Assembly (NCBI GenBank): GCA_003167215.1
Contig: PMTV01000029.1
Coordinates: forward strand, 124,001 to 188,000
Direction: 5' to 3'
DNA from: Acidobacteriota bacterium
GTDB taxonomy: Bacteria; Acidobacteriota; Terriglobia; Acidiferrales; UBA7541
Length of the DNA: 64,000 nucleotides
The notes beneath the pieces are model-generated. The model was not told the DNA's origin. It ran no database searches and saw only the letters and a program-made list of their open reading frames with translations. How positions within the stretch are numbered: the first letter of the stretch is position 1; every line of letters begins with the position of its first letter. Made by a program: the position numbers and the translations under genes. Positions 9,488-18,957 of the stretch are shown here, one piece after another.

Positions 9488-10344
9488 GCGGCCTGCGTGA
9501 TTTCCTTCGCCAGAGCGGCCCAGGACGCTGGGGGCTCGCGCTGACTTTATTTCTCGCCATCATCGCACTGGGAGCGCCGTGGATCGCGCCTTCCAGCCCC
9601 ACCGCACAAAATCTCCCCGCACGTCTTGAGGCACCGAGCCTCGCACACTGGATGGGAACAGATGAGCTAGGCCGCGACATTCTTTCGCGCATAATCTACG
9701 GCGCGCGCGTTTCGATGATCGTCAGCGTAAGTGTCGTGCTCGGCGCGGGACTCGTAGGACTCGCCATAGGCGCTCTGGCAGGATATTTCGGCGGCTGGCT
9801 CGACCGCATTGTAAATATAGTTCTGATCAACGCTTTCCTCTCGTTTCCTGGAATTCTCCTGGCCATCGCGTTCGCCGCGTTTCTAGGCCCGGGTCTGGGT
9901 AAAGTTATCCTCGCGCTCGTAGTCACCGGCTGGGCCGGCTATGCGCGCTTGGCCCGCGCGCAAATTCTGCAAGCCAAGGAAATGGAGTACGTTCTCGCGG
10001 CGCGTTCGTTGGGCGCTTCCGACGCTCGCATCCTTGTGCGCCATTTGCTGCCAAATATTTTGCAGCCCGTGCTGGTGCAAGCAACTATCGCCATGGCCGG
10101 TGCGATTCTGGCTGAATCCACTCTGAGTTTTTTGGGCGTGGGAGTTCTCGCGCCAATGCCAAGCTGGGGTGCCATGTTGAACGACGCGCGCGGCCACTTG
10201 TTCGACGCGCCGCATCTCGTAATTTTCCCGGCGGTGGCTGTAATGACCGCGGTTCTCGCGTTCAATCTTCTCGGTGACGCCTTGCGCGATTGGATGGACC
10301 CGCGCATGCGCGCCTATTTGATCGTAACCACGCTGGCACGCTGA
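9484..10344 (+). CDS. ABC transporter permease, DppC/OppC type
   Basis: The 286-residue partner permease begins at ATG 9484 (MSGLRDFLRQ), overlapping dppB by four bases; upstream in-frame sequence belongs to dppB. Hallmarks are HWMGTDELGRDILSRIIYGA near the N-terminus and an EAA loop (EYVLAARSLGASDARILVRH). It forms the heterodimeric membrane channel with the preceding gene. A short hairpin after the stop may end transcription. Confidence 0.9.
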   Translation: MSGLRDFLRQSGPGRWGLALTLFLAIIALGAPWIAPSSPTAQNLPARLEAPSLAHWMGTDELGRDILSRIIYGARVSMIVSVSVVLGAGLVGLAIGALAGYFGGWLDRIVNIVLINAFLSFPGILLAIAFAAFLGPGLGKVILALVVTGWAGYARLARAQILQAKEMEYVLAARSLGASDARILVRHLLPNILQPVLVQATIAMAGAILAESTLSFLGVGVLAPMPSWGAMLNDARGHLFDAPHLVIFPAVAVMTAVLAFNLLGDALRDWMDPRMRAYLIVTTLAR

Positions 10345-10373
10345 GGATTTGTTTCGGAGCAAATTCTTGCAGT

Positions 10374-10392
10374 GCCGGGCGCATTGCTCGGC
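10374..10392 (+). terminator. Possible intrinsic terminator after dppC-like gene
   Basis: GCCGGGC and GCTCGGC form a 7-bp stem (one G-T pair) with a 5-base loop, followed only by GTTT. It lies 30 bp after the permease stop, between convergent genes. The weak T-run makes it tentative. Confidence 0.4.
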
Positions 10393-10394
10393 GT

Positions 10395-11189
10395 TTAGCC
10401 TAACTCGACGGTAACTTCCGCGCCGCGTCCCGCACCCACTGCGCGAGCTGCATTGCCTTTGTTCACGCAGATTTCCACGTATCCGCTCGATCCGATAATC
10501 GCGAACGGTTCAGCCGCTGTGCCTTGCGCAAAAGTCGCCAGAATCTTGGTCACCGCTGCGTTCCCAACGCGAATCGTAAATTTCGCATCCGGAGCGATCA
10601 GCGCAGGCACAATTTCTGCCGTCAAATTTGTAATCAGGTTGCCAAAATTATCCAGCCGCAGAACGATGCCCTTGATCGTGTTCCCGGAAACTTTCGGCTT
10701 GGGTATAGCGAATCGGACGAAGTCCGTGATCTCCTCGCCAAAACTTGCCGTCTGCCACGATTTTGAAAGCCAGGCGGCCACCGGCGCAAAAATATCGCGG
10801 CCGTGGAACGTGTTGCTCACCGGCTGCCTGAAATAATGTTCGGACGTGATGTTCCAGACGTAGAGCGATTCCGACTGATCGTAGATTGCCGAGAGCACTC
10901 CGTTGTCGGGCGCTACGAAATAATGCGTGTCGCCGGCCACCAGAATCGGCCGCCGCGTCGTTCCTACGCCGGGGTCCACCACCACCAGATGAATCGTCTT
11001 CGAAGGGAAATATTTGTACGCCTGGCTCAGCGTCAGCGCGCCATCCAGAATGTCGTGTGCCAGGATGCTGTGCGTGATATCCACAATGTTCACTTCCGGA
11101 TTGATACTCAAAATCACGCCTTTTAGAACTCCGACTAAGTGATCGTTCGTGCCGTAGTCTGTGGTCAGCGTGATGATTGGCCGCGTCAA
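10395..11189 (-). CDS. SAM hydroxide adenosyltransferase (DUF62)
   Basis: The 264-residue protein matches the family related to fluorinase/chlorinase. It starts [21 protein letters not shown], with VVVDPGVGTTRRPI and NTFHGRDIFAPVAAWL later carrying the conserved Arg and His. Characterised DUF62 enzymes hydrolyse S-adenosylmethionine to adenosine and methionine. The start is TTG at 11189 behind a good SD (GGGAG, 6 nt). It is a single gene on the minus strand, convergent with the ABC permeases. Its cellular role is unclear in all bacteria. Confidence 0.9.
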   Translation of the reverse strand: MTRPIITLTTDYGTNDHLVGVLKGVILSINPEVNIVDITHSILAHDILDGALTLSQAYKYFPSKTIHLVVVDPGVGTTRRPILVAGDTHYFVAPDNGVLSAIYDQSESLYVWNITSEHYFRQPVSNTFHGRDIFAPVAAWLSKSWQTASFGEEITDFVRFAIPKPKVSGNTIKGIVLRLDNFGNLITNLTAEIVPALIAPDAKFTIRVGNAAVTKILATFAQGTAAEPFAIIGSSGYVEICVNKGNAARAVGAGRGAEVTVELG

Positions 11190-11336
11190 GGTCTGCTCCC
11201 GTGATTTTCAACGCCGTGAATGTTGCAAGCGCGCTCCTTTCGACGCTAACGCCCGCCTGCACTCGTGTCAAGGCAGCCTGCGCCATTCAGTAACGCCTCA
11301 CTAATTTTACTTACGCTTTCTCGGCAGACCAGCCGT

Positions 11337-11365
11337 TTGGCTTAGCAGGCCAGTTGATATAGACT
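11337..11365 (+). promoter_or_regulatory. Putative sigma70 promoter of the S10 peptidase gene
   Basis: TTGGCT (11337-11342) and TAGACT (11360-11365) are separated by 17 bp, each matching 4 of 6 consensus positions. It lies 44 bp upstream of the ATG at 11410, with an SD (GGAG) in between. Confidence 0.4.
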
Positions 11366-11409
11366 GTCGCCGTTTTCAGCTGGAAAGAGAATTGTAAGCG
11401 GAGGCCGAC

Positions 11410-13065
11410 ATGCGTTTTTTAATTGCAGCAATCATGTTTTCGTTCTTACTCCCGGGCGCGGCATTGGCCCAATCGAACGCGACACCTCCGCAGACCAACA
11501 TGAAGAAGCCAGCGGCACAAGCTGCAACCAAGCCGCCCGAGGATAAGACTGCTGCGCCCGCCGCAAATACGCCCGAAACAGCCGCATCGCAGGAACAGAG
11601 GCCGAGAGAAAGCTCGGGCGACAAAGAGAAGGACAAGGAAGAGCACTTCGACATGACCGAAGTGGCACCGATAGTGACGCACCATCAGATCACCGTTGAC
11701 GGCAAGCTGTTGAAATACAAAGCGTCCACAGGCCGGCTCCCTATCAAACGCGGCGACGGTAAGATCGAAGCCCAAATGTTTTTCGTTGCCTACACGCTGG
11801 ATGGACAAGACGCGGCCAAGCGTCCCGTGACGTTCGCGTTCAATGGCGGCCCAGGATCATCCACCATTTGGTTGCACATGGGCGCACTAGGCCCCCGCAA
11901 AGTTGTGCTGCAGCCCGAAGGGTTCATGCCCCCCGCTCCCTATCACATTGAAGACAATCCTTACACCTTGCTCGACAAAACCGACCTCGTGCTCATAGAT
12001 GCCATCGGCACAGGATTCAGCCGCGCCGCCGACGCCGAGATGTTCAAGAAGTTTTGGGGAGTTAAGGGTGACATCGAAGCCTTCAGCGAATTCATCCGCT
12101 TGTACATCACGCGCAACGAGCGCTGGAGTTCACCGCTATATATTTTAGGAGAGAGCTACGGAACCACGCGCGCGGCAGGCATCGCAGGTTATCTCGCCGA
12201 CCAGGGGATTTCTTTTAACGGAATCACCCTGCTTTCCATGGTTCTGAACTTCCAGACCCTGGAAGACAACAAAACGAACGACGAGCCCTATATCTTCCTG
12301 CTTCCCTCTTTCACCATGATCGCCGGTTACCATCACAAACTGCCGGCCGATCTCGCGCAGGACATAAACAAGGCGCGCGAAGAATCCGAAAAATTTGCGT
12401 CCGGCGATTACGCGCAAGCGTTGGCGAAGGGCGATGCGCTAACGCCCGAAGAGCGGCAAAAGGTAATCGATCAGCTGTCCCGCTTCACCGGCTTAAGCAA
12501 GGAAGTGATCGACGAAGCCAACTTGCGCATCGACGTCGGCAAATTCACTCATTATCTGCTCATCGATCAGAAGGTCCGGGTAGGCCGCTTGGATGGCCGT
12601 TTTACCGGACCGGACCCGGAGGGCCTGCTCGACACGCGGTTTTACGATCCCACCGGCCCGGCCACCCAGCCTCCGTTCACGTCCGTGCTCAACAATTACT
12701 TGCGGACCGAGCTAGGCTATAAAACGGATATGCCGTATTACACTTTTGCTCAAGAAGCGGGATTCGCCAAATGGGACTGGGGTTCTGCAATTCAAGGGTA
12801 CCCGGACACCGCATCTGCAATCCGGCAAGCCATCGTGAAAAATCCGTACTTGAAGATATTAGTGATGGAAGGCTACTACGATTTAGCCACTCCCTATTTC
12901 GCTGCGAATTACACCATCGACCATCTGGACCTGCCGCAGAAATATCGCAGCAACGTTTCCTACGCCACCTACGATTCCGGGCACATGGTCTATTTGCCGA
13001 CGGAAGGTCTGAAGAAAATGAAAAGTGACCAGGCAAATTTTATGGACAAATCCGCGGGGCAGTAA
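11410..13065 (+). CDS. Secreted serine carboxypeptidase-like protein (peptidase S10)
   Basis: The 551-residue protein has a clear signal peptide ([21 protein letters not shown]) and a Pro/Ala/Lys-rich linker to about residue 80. An S10 alpha/beta-hydrolase domain follows. The substrate-binding motif [15 protein letters not shown], the nucleophile elbow [11 protein letters not shown] and the C-terminal His in DSGHMVYLP make up the expected active site. It probably acts in the periplasm, trimming C-terminal residues of peptides. It is monocistronic, with an SD GGAG before ATG 11410. Confidence 0.9.
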   Translation: MRFLIAAIMFSFLLPGAALAQSNATPPQTNMKKPAAQAATKPPEDKTAAPAANTPETAASQEQRPRESSGDKEKDKEEHFDMTEVAPIVTHHQITVDGKLLKYKASTGRLPIKRGDGKIEAQMFFVAYTLDGQDAAKRPVTFAFNGGPGSSTIWLHMGALGPRKVVLQPEGFMPPAPYHIEDNPYTLLDKTDLVLIDAIGTGFSRAADAEMFKKFWGVKGDIEAFSEFIRLYITRNERWSSPLYILGESYGTTRAAGIAGYLADQGISFNGITLLSMVLNFQTLEDNKTNDEPYIFLLPSFTMIAGYHHKLPADLAQDINKAREESEKFASGDYAQALAKGDALTPEERQKVIDQLSRFTGLSKEVIDEANLRIDVGKFTHYLLIDQKVRVGRLDGRFTGPDPEGLLDTRFYDPTGPATQPPFTSVLNNYLRTELGYKTDMPYYTFAQEAGFAKWDWGSAIQGYPDTASAIRQAIVKNPYLKILVMEGYYDLATPYFAANYTIDHLDLPQKYRSNVSYATYDSGHMVYLPTEGLKKMKSDQANFMDKSAGQ

Positions 13066-13090
13066 GACCGTTGAAATCGCAACCTGCGTC

Positions 13091-14017
13091 CTACTCTTCC
13101 ACCAGGCTGATTTCTCCCACGCCGCCCTGAACGTCTACCTGAATGGTCGCGTGGGTCTTGCCGTAAACGCCATTTACATAAGAACTGCCCTCGCGCTCTA
13201 ATCCGTGCGCATTCACGCTGCCAATCCCGCCGGACGCGTTTACATGCACACCCACATTTTTCGGCAGCCTGATTTCCGCCGATCCCACTCCGCCTTGGAT
13301 ATCCACTTGTAAATCTTCTTTTCGCTCGCCGGTGAGGTTTAGGTCCATTCGTCCGACCCCCATGTTGACTTCCAGATGTGCCACGTCCACACCCGCTAGA
13401 TTCAGATCGCTCTTGCCCGCACCCAATTCGATTTTCAGATCCAGCGGAATGGAATTGCCGAAGCGCAGCGTCCAATCGTTGCGTCGGCCTCCCAGATGAA
13501 TGTGTTTTTCATTTTGCGTCACGTCAAGCTGTCCCTTTCCACCGCTGACGGAATAATCGACACGCGGCTTTCCTTCCACCGACCGGTAATTGAAGTCGGC
13601 ATCGAGCAAGCGGCTAGAGCCTCCAGTCAAAATAAGTTCCCCGGCGGGCATGGAGATTTCGGCATTCACGGATTTTGCTCCTTGTAGCTCAATCGCTTGC
13701 GCGTCATGAACCGTGGCCCCCGACCCGCGTCTCCCAACCATGAGTGCGAAGGCAAGGATCGCGAGAAAAACAAGCAATGCGACTACGGTGCCGGAAGATC
13801 CCCCATCTGCCGTGCTCGGATTCTGTTGCATCCGATGCGCATCCCAAATCTTACCCAGCCCAAGCAATATCAATACAATCGGCCAATAGCGAAACAGGGT
13901 CGTCCAGGGATCGAAATTCGGCAGCAAATTCATCAGCAGAAAGAACACTCCAAGGCCGATCAGGAATAGCGCGCCGGTGATTGAACCTCTCCGCCTGGGT
14001 CTTTCGCTTTGGTCCAT
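13091..14017 (-). CDS. LiaF/DUF5668-like membrane protein with toast-rack domain
   Basis: The 308-residue protein has an Arg-rich cytosolic start, two membrane segments (about 15-35 and 42-60) typical of DUF5668/LiaF-TM, and a third at about 75-92. The long C-terminal part is made of repeated beta motifs rich in G-x-G (GAGKSDLNLAG, GVGRMDLNLTG, GGVGSAEIRLP), as in the 'toast rack' DUF2154 fold. Related proteins in Firmicutes sense envelope stress, but no two-component genes are adjacent. The role is unknown; it faces the S10 peptidase convergently. Confidence 0.7.
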   Translation of the reverse strand: MDQSERPRRRGSITGALFLIGLGVFFLLMNLLPNFDPWTTLFRYWPIVLILLGLGKIWDAHRMQQNPSTADGGSSGTVVALLVFLAILAFALMVGRRGSGATVHDAQAIELQGAKSVNAEISMPAGELILTGGSSRLLDADFNYRSVEGKPRVDYSVSGGKGQLDVTQNEKHIHLGGRRNDWTLRFGNSIPLDLKIELGAGKSDLNLAGVDVAHLEVNMGVGRMDLNLTGERKEDLQVDIQGGVGSAEIRLPKNVGVHVNASGGIGSVNAHGLEREGSSYVNGVYGKTHATIQVDVQGGVGEISLVEE

Positions 14018-14183
14018 CGTCCACCTCTCTTGCCTGCTAGTACGCGCCCATGCTTTAAATGTTTCAAGAGTGAGCTACAGGACGGCCTCATTCCTCTGTC
14101 AACGTCAAGAGAACCAGGACTGCAGAGGCTCTGCTTGCCTGGACCCTGCCACAAGTTAAACTAGCTGCCGTTCAGGAGGCCGC

Positions 14184-14693
14184 ATGCCAGCCGCAAACAA
14201 TCCCATCCCGCTCAGAGTCAACCGACAAAACGTGATACACGTTGTGCGAACGTCGATCGCCGCAGTCGTCTCCCTATTGATTGCGCGGCTATTCAAGCTA
14301 CCCGAAGCTTACTGGGCCGCGATCACGACGTTGGTCGTCATGCAGTCCTCGCTTGGCGCAGCGCTGACCGTATCATGGCAGCGCTTCGCCGGCAGCGCGA
14401 TTGGCGCCGCGGCGGGAGCGTTGTTCGCCACATACTTCGGGTCAAACACGGCCATGTTCGGCGTCGGAATATTCGTTATGGGAATCGTGTGCGCCGCGCT
14501 GCGGCTTGATAAAGCCGCCTATCGGTTTGCCGGGATTACGCTCGCAATCATCATGCTCTTCGCGCACTCCGCTCCCGCGTGGATAGTCGCCGTCCATCGT
14601 TTCATCGAAGTTGCTCTGGGTATCGCGGTGGGATTGGCGTTGACCGCCGTTTGGCCGGAAGATCCGGCGGATTTCGACGCGCATGCCCGCTAG
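14184..14693 (+). CDS. Short FUSC-family membrane protein
   Basis: The 169-residue protein has about five hydrophobic segments and the FUSC-type pattern YWAAITTLVVMQSSLGAALT followed by GSAIGAAAGALFATYFG. FUSC proteins include aromatic acid and fusaric acid exporters (AaeB type), which are normally several hundred residues long; this one holds only the membrane half. A strong SD (CAGGAGG) precedes ATG 14184. Substrate unknown. Confidence 0.75.
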   Translation: MPAANNPIPLRVNRQNVIHVVRTSIAAVVSLLIARLFKLPEAYWAAITTLVVMQSSLGAALTVSWQRFAGSAIGAAAGALFATYFGSNTAMFGVGIFVMGIVCAALRLDKAAYRFAGITLAIIMLFAHSAPAWIVAVHRFIEVALGIAVGLALTAVWPEDPADFDAHAR

Positions 14694-14766
14694 CCACGGC
14701 ACGGGAGACACTTCCCAACCGGTTCGCGCCGCGACGCGCTGCTTTTTGTTATGATTCTTGGACGTG

Positions 14767-15528
14767 ATGTTTCGAACCCACAAGTTATTTTCGATCTCTG
14801 GCTTGCTCCTCTGGATCATCCTTGCCTCCGGCCCGGCAGTAGCCCCGGCCCCGGCACACTCTGCAGCGGCGGATGTGGAGTCGCCGCGATCGCCAACCAT
14901 CGTAATTGGCTTCGTCGGAGGATTCGTCCGCCGCAACAATTATGTTCACAGTGCAGTCCAGCTCGCCGCTCGCCTGCGCCAGGAATATTCTTCGGGCGTG
15001 TACGTGGAAGTCTTTGAAAATCATCGTGGGCAGAGCGCCTATGAGAAAATCCTCCAGCTCCTGGATACTGATGACGCTGGAAAATTAACGCCCGAACAAA
15101 AACAGAACGCCCGTATCATTCTTTACGGCCATAGCTGGGGAGCCTCGGAAGCCATCTCTGTAGCGCGCAAATTGGAATCAGACGGCATCCCGGTGCTTCT
15201 GACCGTCCAAGTCGACAGCGTTGCAAAGCTCGGTGAGGCTGACGGCGTCATTCCATCGAATGTAGCGCAAGCCGCCAATTTCTATCAGCCCGACGGTCAT
15301 CCTCACGGACGCGCCGAAATCCGCGCAGCTGATCCCTCGCGTACGCGCATCATCGGAAACTTTCGCTTTGACTACAAAGCTCATCCGGTGACCTGTTACG
15401 GCGATTACTCGTGGTGGGACCGCGACATTTCGACGTCGCACACGGAAATTGAATGCGACCCGCAAGTTTGGAATCACGTCGAGTCGCTAATCCGCGCGGA
15501 CTTGCCCCCACCTGCTCACTCTCCGTAA
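14767..15528 (+). CDS. Secreted alpha/beta-hydrolase-like protein of unknown function
   Basis: About 253 residues with a hydrophobic signal segment (LFSISGLLLWIILASG) and a short Ala/Pro-rich linker. The mature part contains ARIILYGHSWGASEAISVA, which resembles a serine-hydrolase nucleophile elbow (GHSWG). An earlier glycine-rich segment is VIGFVGGFVRRNN. Candidate Asp and His are present (VQVDSVAKLGEADG, YDY/HTEIECDPQVWNH region), but the catalytic triad is not certain. ATG 14767 is preferred over TTG 14758. I recognise no named family. Confidence 0.65.
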   Translation: MFRTHKLFSISGLLLWIILASGPAVAPAPAHSAAADVESPRSPTIVIGFVGGFVRRNNYVHSAVQLAARLRQEYSSGVYVEVFENHRGQSAYEKILQLLDTDDAGKLTPEQKQNARIILYGHSWGASEAISVARKLESDGIPVLLTVQVDSVAKLGEADGVIPSNVAQAANFYQPDGHPHGRAEIRAADPSRTRIIGNFRFDYKAHPVTCYGDYSWWDRDISTSHTEIECDPQVWNHVESLIRADLPPPAHSP

Positions 15529-15653
15529 GTAACCCCGCGAGTTGGCAGCATATTCTCGGTAGGGGCTCAGCATGCTGCGCCCGCTGCAGCGCTGGCTGAG
15601 ATGAAGCGACATGAGTTCTACCTGGGGTTACTTTGATGGGTAATGCCGACCTT

Positions 15654-16742
15654 TCATTTCGTAGGGCAGCGGAATCCAAATCGCAGAATCACTTCCACGG
15701 GAGACTTCAGGGTAATTCCGGTCTGAAACTCCCAAGTCTGTGCAGCTTTCACTGCAGACTCTTGCAGTTTGTCGTCTCCTGACTCAGCTTCTACGTTTGT
15801 CACCTGCCCGGTCGCGGGGTCGAAAAATATTTTCAGGCGTACTTCGCCTTGCGCGTGAGCGCGTTGTGCATCTCGGGAATAAGCCGGGACTTCGAATTTC
15901 GCCAGGTGAAGCGAGGCAGCGTTCACGATTTCGACATACGCCGGATCTTTTTCATCAATTACTCCGCCATATCCCTGCAGCGCCGACTTCGCATTGTGAA
16001 CGCGGCAATCGGCAAACGCGCATGTTTTGTCCGGAAATCCCGAGTCAAACTTGCCTCCCATGATTTCAGGAACGAACTTCGCTCCCAGTTCTTGCCGTTC
16101 TTTGTTCTGCGTGGCCGTGGCCCCGCCAAACGAAAAGTCTTTGCCAAACGCCCGCTCTTCGACGTCATCCGCCAAATCCCAAAGCGCGGTAATCCGTGGA
16201 TCCGCCCTTTGCAGCGCCTCGAATTTCAGCGTCTCCGGATAGGGTAGTTCGTACAATCTTTCCTGCGTCCCGCATTTCGCGACGATTGTATGGCTCGCAG
16301 AAGTTTCAACGCTCTCCGATTCGATATATTCCCGCCTGGCTACTTGTATTACTCCTGCGAAGTCATCGTCGGGGTAAGAACACAGTTTGAATTTCCCAGC
16401 CACCTTGGCCACCGTCGTATTTGGCAGAAGGCGCTCCACTGCTTTTACCGTGACGTTGTGCGCGCAATTCCGGTTCATCGGCGCAATACGAATCTCGCGC
16501 ACGCGCACGCCTGCCACTTCCGCGCGTACGTCCAGGATCTTATCCGCCCAGGGGGTTCCCTTGTCCGAGACGGCTTGCGTCACAATGTAAAATCCGCCCA
16601 GCTCGATTGCTTCCTTGCTTTGTGTCGCTTTGACCCCAGCATTTGCCGTGTCGTTGGTTTTCGCATTAACAAGGCCACCCGCGCACGCGAAAGCGGCCAA
16701 GGCGATTAGCGTCAAATGTTTTTCGTAGCGCGTCGCGTTCAT
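15654..16742 (-). CDS. Secreted protein with TonB C-terminal domain
   Basis: About 362 residues with a signal peptide (LIALAAFACAGGLVNA). The last 90 residues match the TonB_C fold: GEVRLKIFFDPATGQVTNVE, then AVKAAQTWEF. There is no membrane anchor or Pro-rich spacer as in classical TonB, so it is likely a periplasmic protein rather than an energy transducer. The middle region has paired Cys (KLCSYPDDDF, VAKCGTQ, KTCAFADCRV), suggesting disulfides. ATG 16742 is chosen; a TATACT box ends only 6 nt upstream. Confidence 0.7.
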   Translation of the reverse strand: MNATRYEKHLTLIALAAFACAGGLVNAKTNDTANAGVKATQSKEAIELGGFYIVTQAVSDKGTPWADKILDVRAEVAGVRVREIRIAPMNRNCAHNVTVKAVERLLPNTTVAKVAGKFKLCSYPDDDFAGVIQVARREYIESESVETSASHTIVAKCGTQERLYELPYPETLKFEALQRADPRITALWDLADDVEERAFGKDFSFGGATATQNKERQELGAKFVPEIMGGKFDSGFPDKTCAFADCRVHNAKSALQGYGGVIDEKDPAYVEIVNAASLHLAKFEVPAYSRDAQRAHAQGEVRLKIFFDPATGQVTNVEAESGDDKLQESAVKAAQTWEFQTGITLKSPVEVILRFGFRCPTK

Positions 16743-16748
16743 TCGCAA

Positions 16749-16778
16749 AGTATAGGCCAGCTGAATAGTCTGTGAGAA
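16749..16778 (-). promoter_or_regulatory. Putative promoter of TonB-C gene, leaderless transcript
   Basis: On the minus strand TTCTCA (16778-16773) and TATACT (16754-16749) are 18 bp apart. Initiation 6-7 nt after the -10 would fall on the ATG at 16742, so the mRNA would have no leader and no SD. Confidence 0.35.
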
Positions 16779-16931
16779 TGCCCGAGGGGTCTAGAGGTTG
16801 CAATCGTTTTTCAATTCGAGCTCACGCGGAAGGGAACTGCTCGCGGGCCGGAACACAATACTCGCGCTGAGTTGCTACGTCGCTCTTTACTTTCTTTTCG
16901 GTACGGAGTTATGCTTTTCTTGGAGACGCTG

Positions 16932-17690
16932 ATGCTAAGGAATCGCGCCATTAAGACAGTGTTTTTGGCTGGCTTGGTCGCTCTAATAGCCTCCGTCGCG
17001 TTTTCTCAAGAAACGGCGACGTCCGTTCCGCCGCCCTACCGCGGTGTGAGCCAGCATGTAGACGGAGTTTTTGTCACTCCTGTTGCAAACGTCCCATTCT
17101 CCGCAACGGCTGAACTGGAGAGTGTTCTAATCCTCCCAGACGGCTCATCGGAAGAGAAGAGAACTTTCAATAACATTGCTCGCGATTCCCTGGGCCACAT
17201 TTATAACGAGCGTCGGCGCATGATGCCGTATTCCTTCACCGGTACACCTCAAATTACGAGGTTTCACATTTACGACCCGGAAACGCGGCTCAACACCTTC
17301 CTCGATCCCTTTACGCATATTGCGCACCAAAGCGTCTTTGCCAAGCCTGTCGCGGCTCCAACATTAGGAGTGGCTGCTCAAGCAAGCAATCGGTCGGTGC
17401 AACAGGAAGATCTCGGCAACGACGTTATGGAGAACGTGGCAGTCCACGGTACGCGAACAAGCCGGACCATTTCCGCGCAATCCAGCGGTACCGGGCAGCC
17501 TGTCGTGGTCATCGATGAATACTGGTATTCGGACGATCTTCATCTGAACATGCTCGTTAAGCACGACGACCCGCGCACCGGCCAGCAAACCGTCACCGTT
17601 ACCCACGTCACCCGCGCCGAACCGCCCGAGACTGTCTTCCAGATACCGTCCAGCTATAGGGTGCTGGATGAAACTCCGGTAGGTCAATAA
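16932..17690 (+). CDS. Secreted protein of unknown function
   Basis: About 252 residues with a signal peptide ending near SVAFSQETA. ATG 16932 is preferred because GGAG lies 6 nt upstream. The mature part reads as beta-rich and mentions SRTISAQSSGTGQPVVVIDE and EYWYSDDLHLNMLVKHDDPR, a pattern I associate with secreted Acidobacteria proteins of unknown role. No catalytic motif is evident. It is followed by a perfect inverted repeat and then the cysteine desulfurase gene. Confidence 0.65.
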   Translation: MLRNRAIKTVFLAGLVALIASVAFSQETATSVPPPYRGVSQHVDGVFVTPVANVPFSATAELESVLILPDGSSEEKRTFNNIARDSLGHIYNERRRMMPYSFTGTPQITRFHIYDPETRLNTFLDPFTHIAHQSVFAKPVAAPTLGVAAQASNRSVQQEDLGNDVMENVAVHGTRTSRTISAQSSGTGQPVVVIDEYWYSDDLHLNMLVKHDDPRTGQQTVTVTHVTRAEPPETVFQIPSSYRVLDETPVGQ

Positions 17691-17700
17691 GGCGGGCAAC

Positions 17701-17719
17701 GGATCGCGGCCCGCGATCC
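17701..17719. repeat. Perfect 9-bp inverted repeat between genes
   Basis: GGATCGCGG and CCGCGATCC flank a single central base. It begins 11 bp after the stop of the secreted-protein gene and 66 bp before the cysteine desulfurase start. There is no T-run, so it could be a Rho-type 3' hairpin or an operator for the downstream pair. Confidence 0.5.
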
Positions 17720-17784
17720 CCGCTCACGTCTCGCTTGCCACTAGCTCCCGCAGCCGCTATTCTAAATGCTTCAGCGCTGCAGCC

Positions 17785-18957
17785 ATGAACATCTACCTCG
17801 ATTACAACTCGACGACGCCCGTGGACCGCGCGGTGCTCGACGCCATGCTGCCTTTCTTCGCCGATAACTTCGGTAATGCCAGCTCGATTCATTCGTCCGG
17901 ACAGCGCGGGCGCTCGGCAGTGGACGCAGCTCGCGATTCCGTCGCCGCTCTGATTGGCGCAAAGACTGCGGAAATTGTTTTCACCAGCGGCGGCACGGAA
18001 GCCGACAATCTCGCGCTATTCGGTTCCGTGGCGGCGTCGAATCATTCGCGCAAGCACATCATCACCACCGCCATCGAGCATCACGCCGTCCTAAATGCCG
18101 CTCAAGCGCTCGAAAAACAGGACATTGACGTCACCTATGTTCCGGCTGTTGCTTCGGGAATCGTCGATCCTCAAGACGTTCGCCGCGCGCTGCGTCCTGA
18201 AACAATCCTCATCAGCGTCATGCACGCAAATAACGAGCTCGGCACCATCCAGCCCATCGAAGAAATCGGCCGCATCGCCGCCGAAGCTGACGTTTATTTT
18301 CATTGCGACGCGGTGCAGTCGGCAGGGAAGTTGCCGCTCGACGTCAACCGTCTCGGCGTGGATTTGCTTTCCATCTCCGCGCACAAAATTTACGGGCCCA
18401 AGGGTGTTGGCGCGCTGTATGTCCGCGCCGGAACGCCCCTCGAGCCGCAATTTCACGGCGGCCATCATGAGCGCGACCGCCGCCCCGGCACCGAAAATGT
18501 TCCCGGCATCGTCGGCTTTGGCAAAGCAGCCGAGCTGGCAAGTGTGAGACTCACGACGGACTCCGCGCGAATCGAGTCACTGCGCGACCGTCTGGAAGAA
18601 ATGCTGCTCAACTCGCTGGCGTCGGTGCGCGTGAATGGAGATCGCAGCCGCCGCGTGCCAAACACAACAAACTTGGCCTTCACCGCGGCTGGCGGGGAAG
18701 CGCTCGTTATTGCTCTCGACCTCCAGGGTGTCGCGTGTTCCACCGGGGCGGCTTGTTCTTCCGGAGCGGTTGAGCCGTCGCATGTGCTGCTCGCTATCGG
18801 TCTGTCGCCGGATGAAGCGCGTTCGAGTTTGCGTTTCAGCCTAGGCCGCACTACAACCGCCGCCGAGATCGATCGCGCGGCCGACATCATCCCGCCGACG
18901 GTCGAACGATTGCGCGCGCTGTCGCCTCGCAGCGAATCCGCGATGCATGCACGGTAA
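17785..18957 (+). CDS. Cysteine desulfurase (NifS/IscS family)
   Basis: The 390-residue PLP enzyme turns cysteine into alanine and an enzyme persulfide. It starts [14 protein letters not shown]. The PLP lysine is in [19 protein letters not shown] and the catalytic Cys loop in [20 protein letters not shown]. The next gene is mnmA, overlapping by 11 bp, so its likely job is to give sulfur for tRNA 2-thiouridine, with possible Fe-S assembly too. No iscU or iscR is adjacent, which argues against a classic isc operon. Confidence 0.93.
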   Translation: MNIYLDYNSTTPVDRAVLDAMLPFFADNFGNASSIHSSGQRGRSAVDAARDSVAALIGAKTAEIVFTSGGTEADNLALFGSVAASNHSRKHIITTAIEHHAVLNAAQALEKQDIDVTYVPAVASGIVDPQDVRRALRPETILISVMHANNELGTIQPIEEIGRIAAEADVYFHCDAVQSAGKLPLDVNRLGVDLLSISAHKIYGPKGVGALYVRAGTPLEPQFHGGHHERDRRPGTENVPGIVGFGKAAELASVRLTTDSARIESLRDRLEEMLLNSLASVRVNGDRSRRVPNTTNLAFTAAGGEALVIALDLQGVACSTGAACSSGAVEPSHVLLAIGLSPDEARSSLRFSLGRTTTAAEIDRAADIIPPTVERLRALSPRSESAMHAR

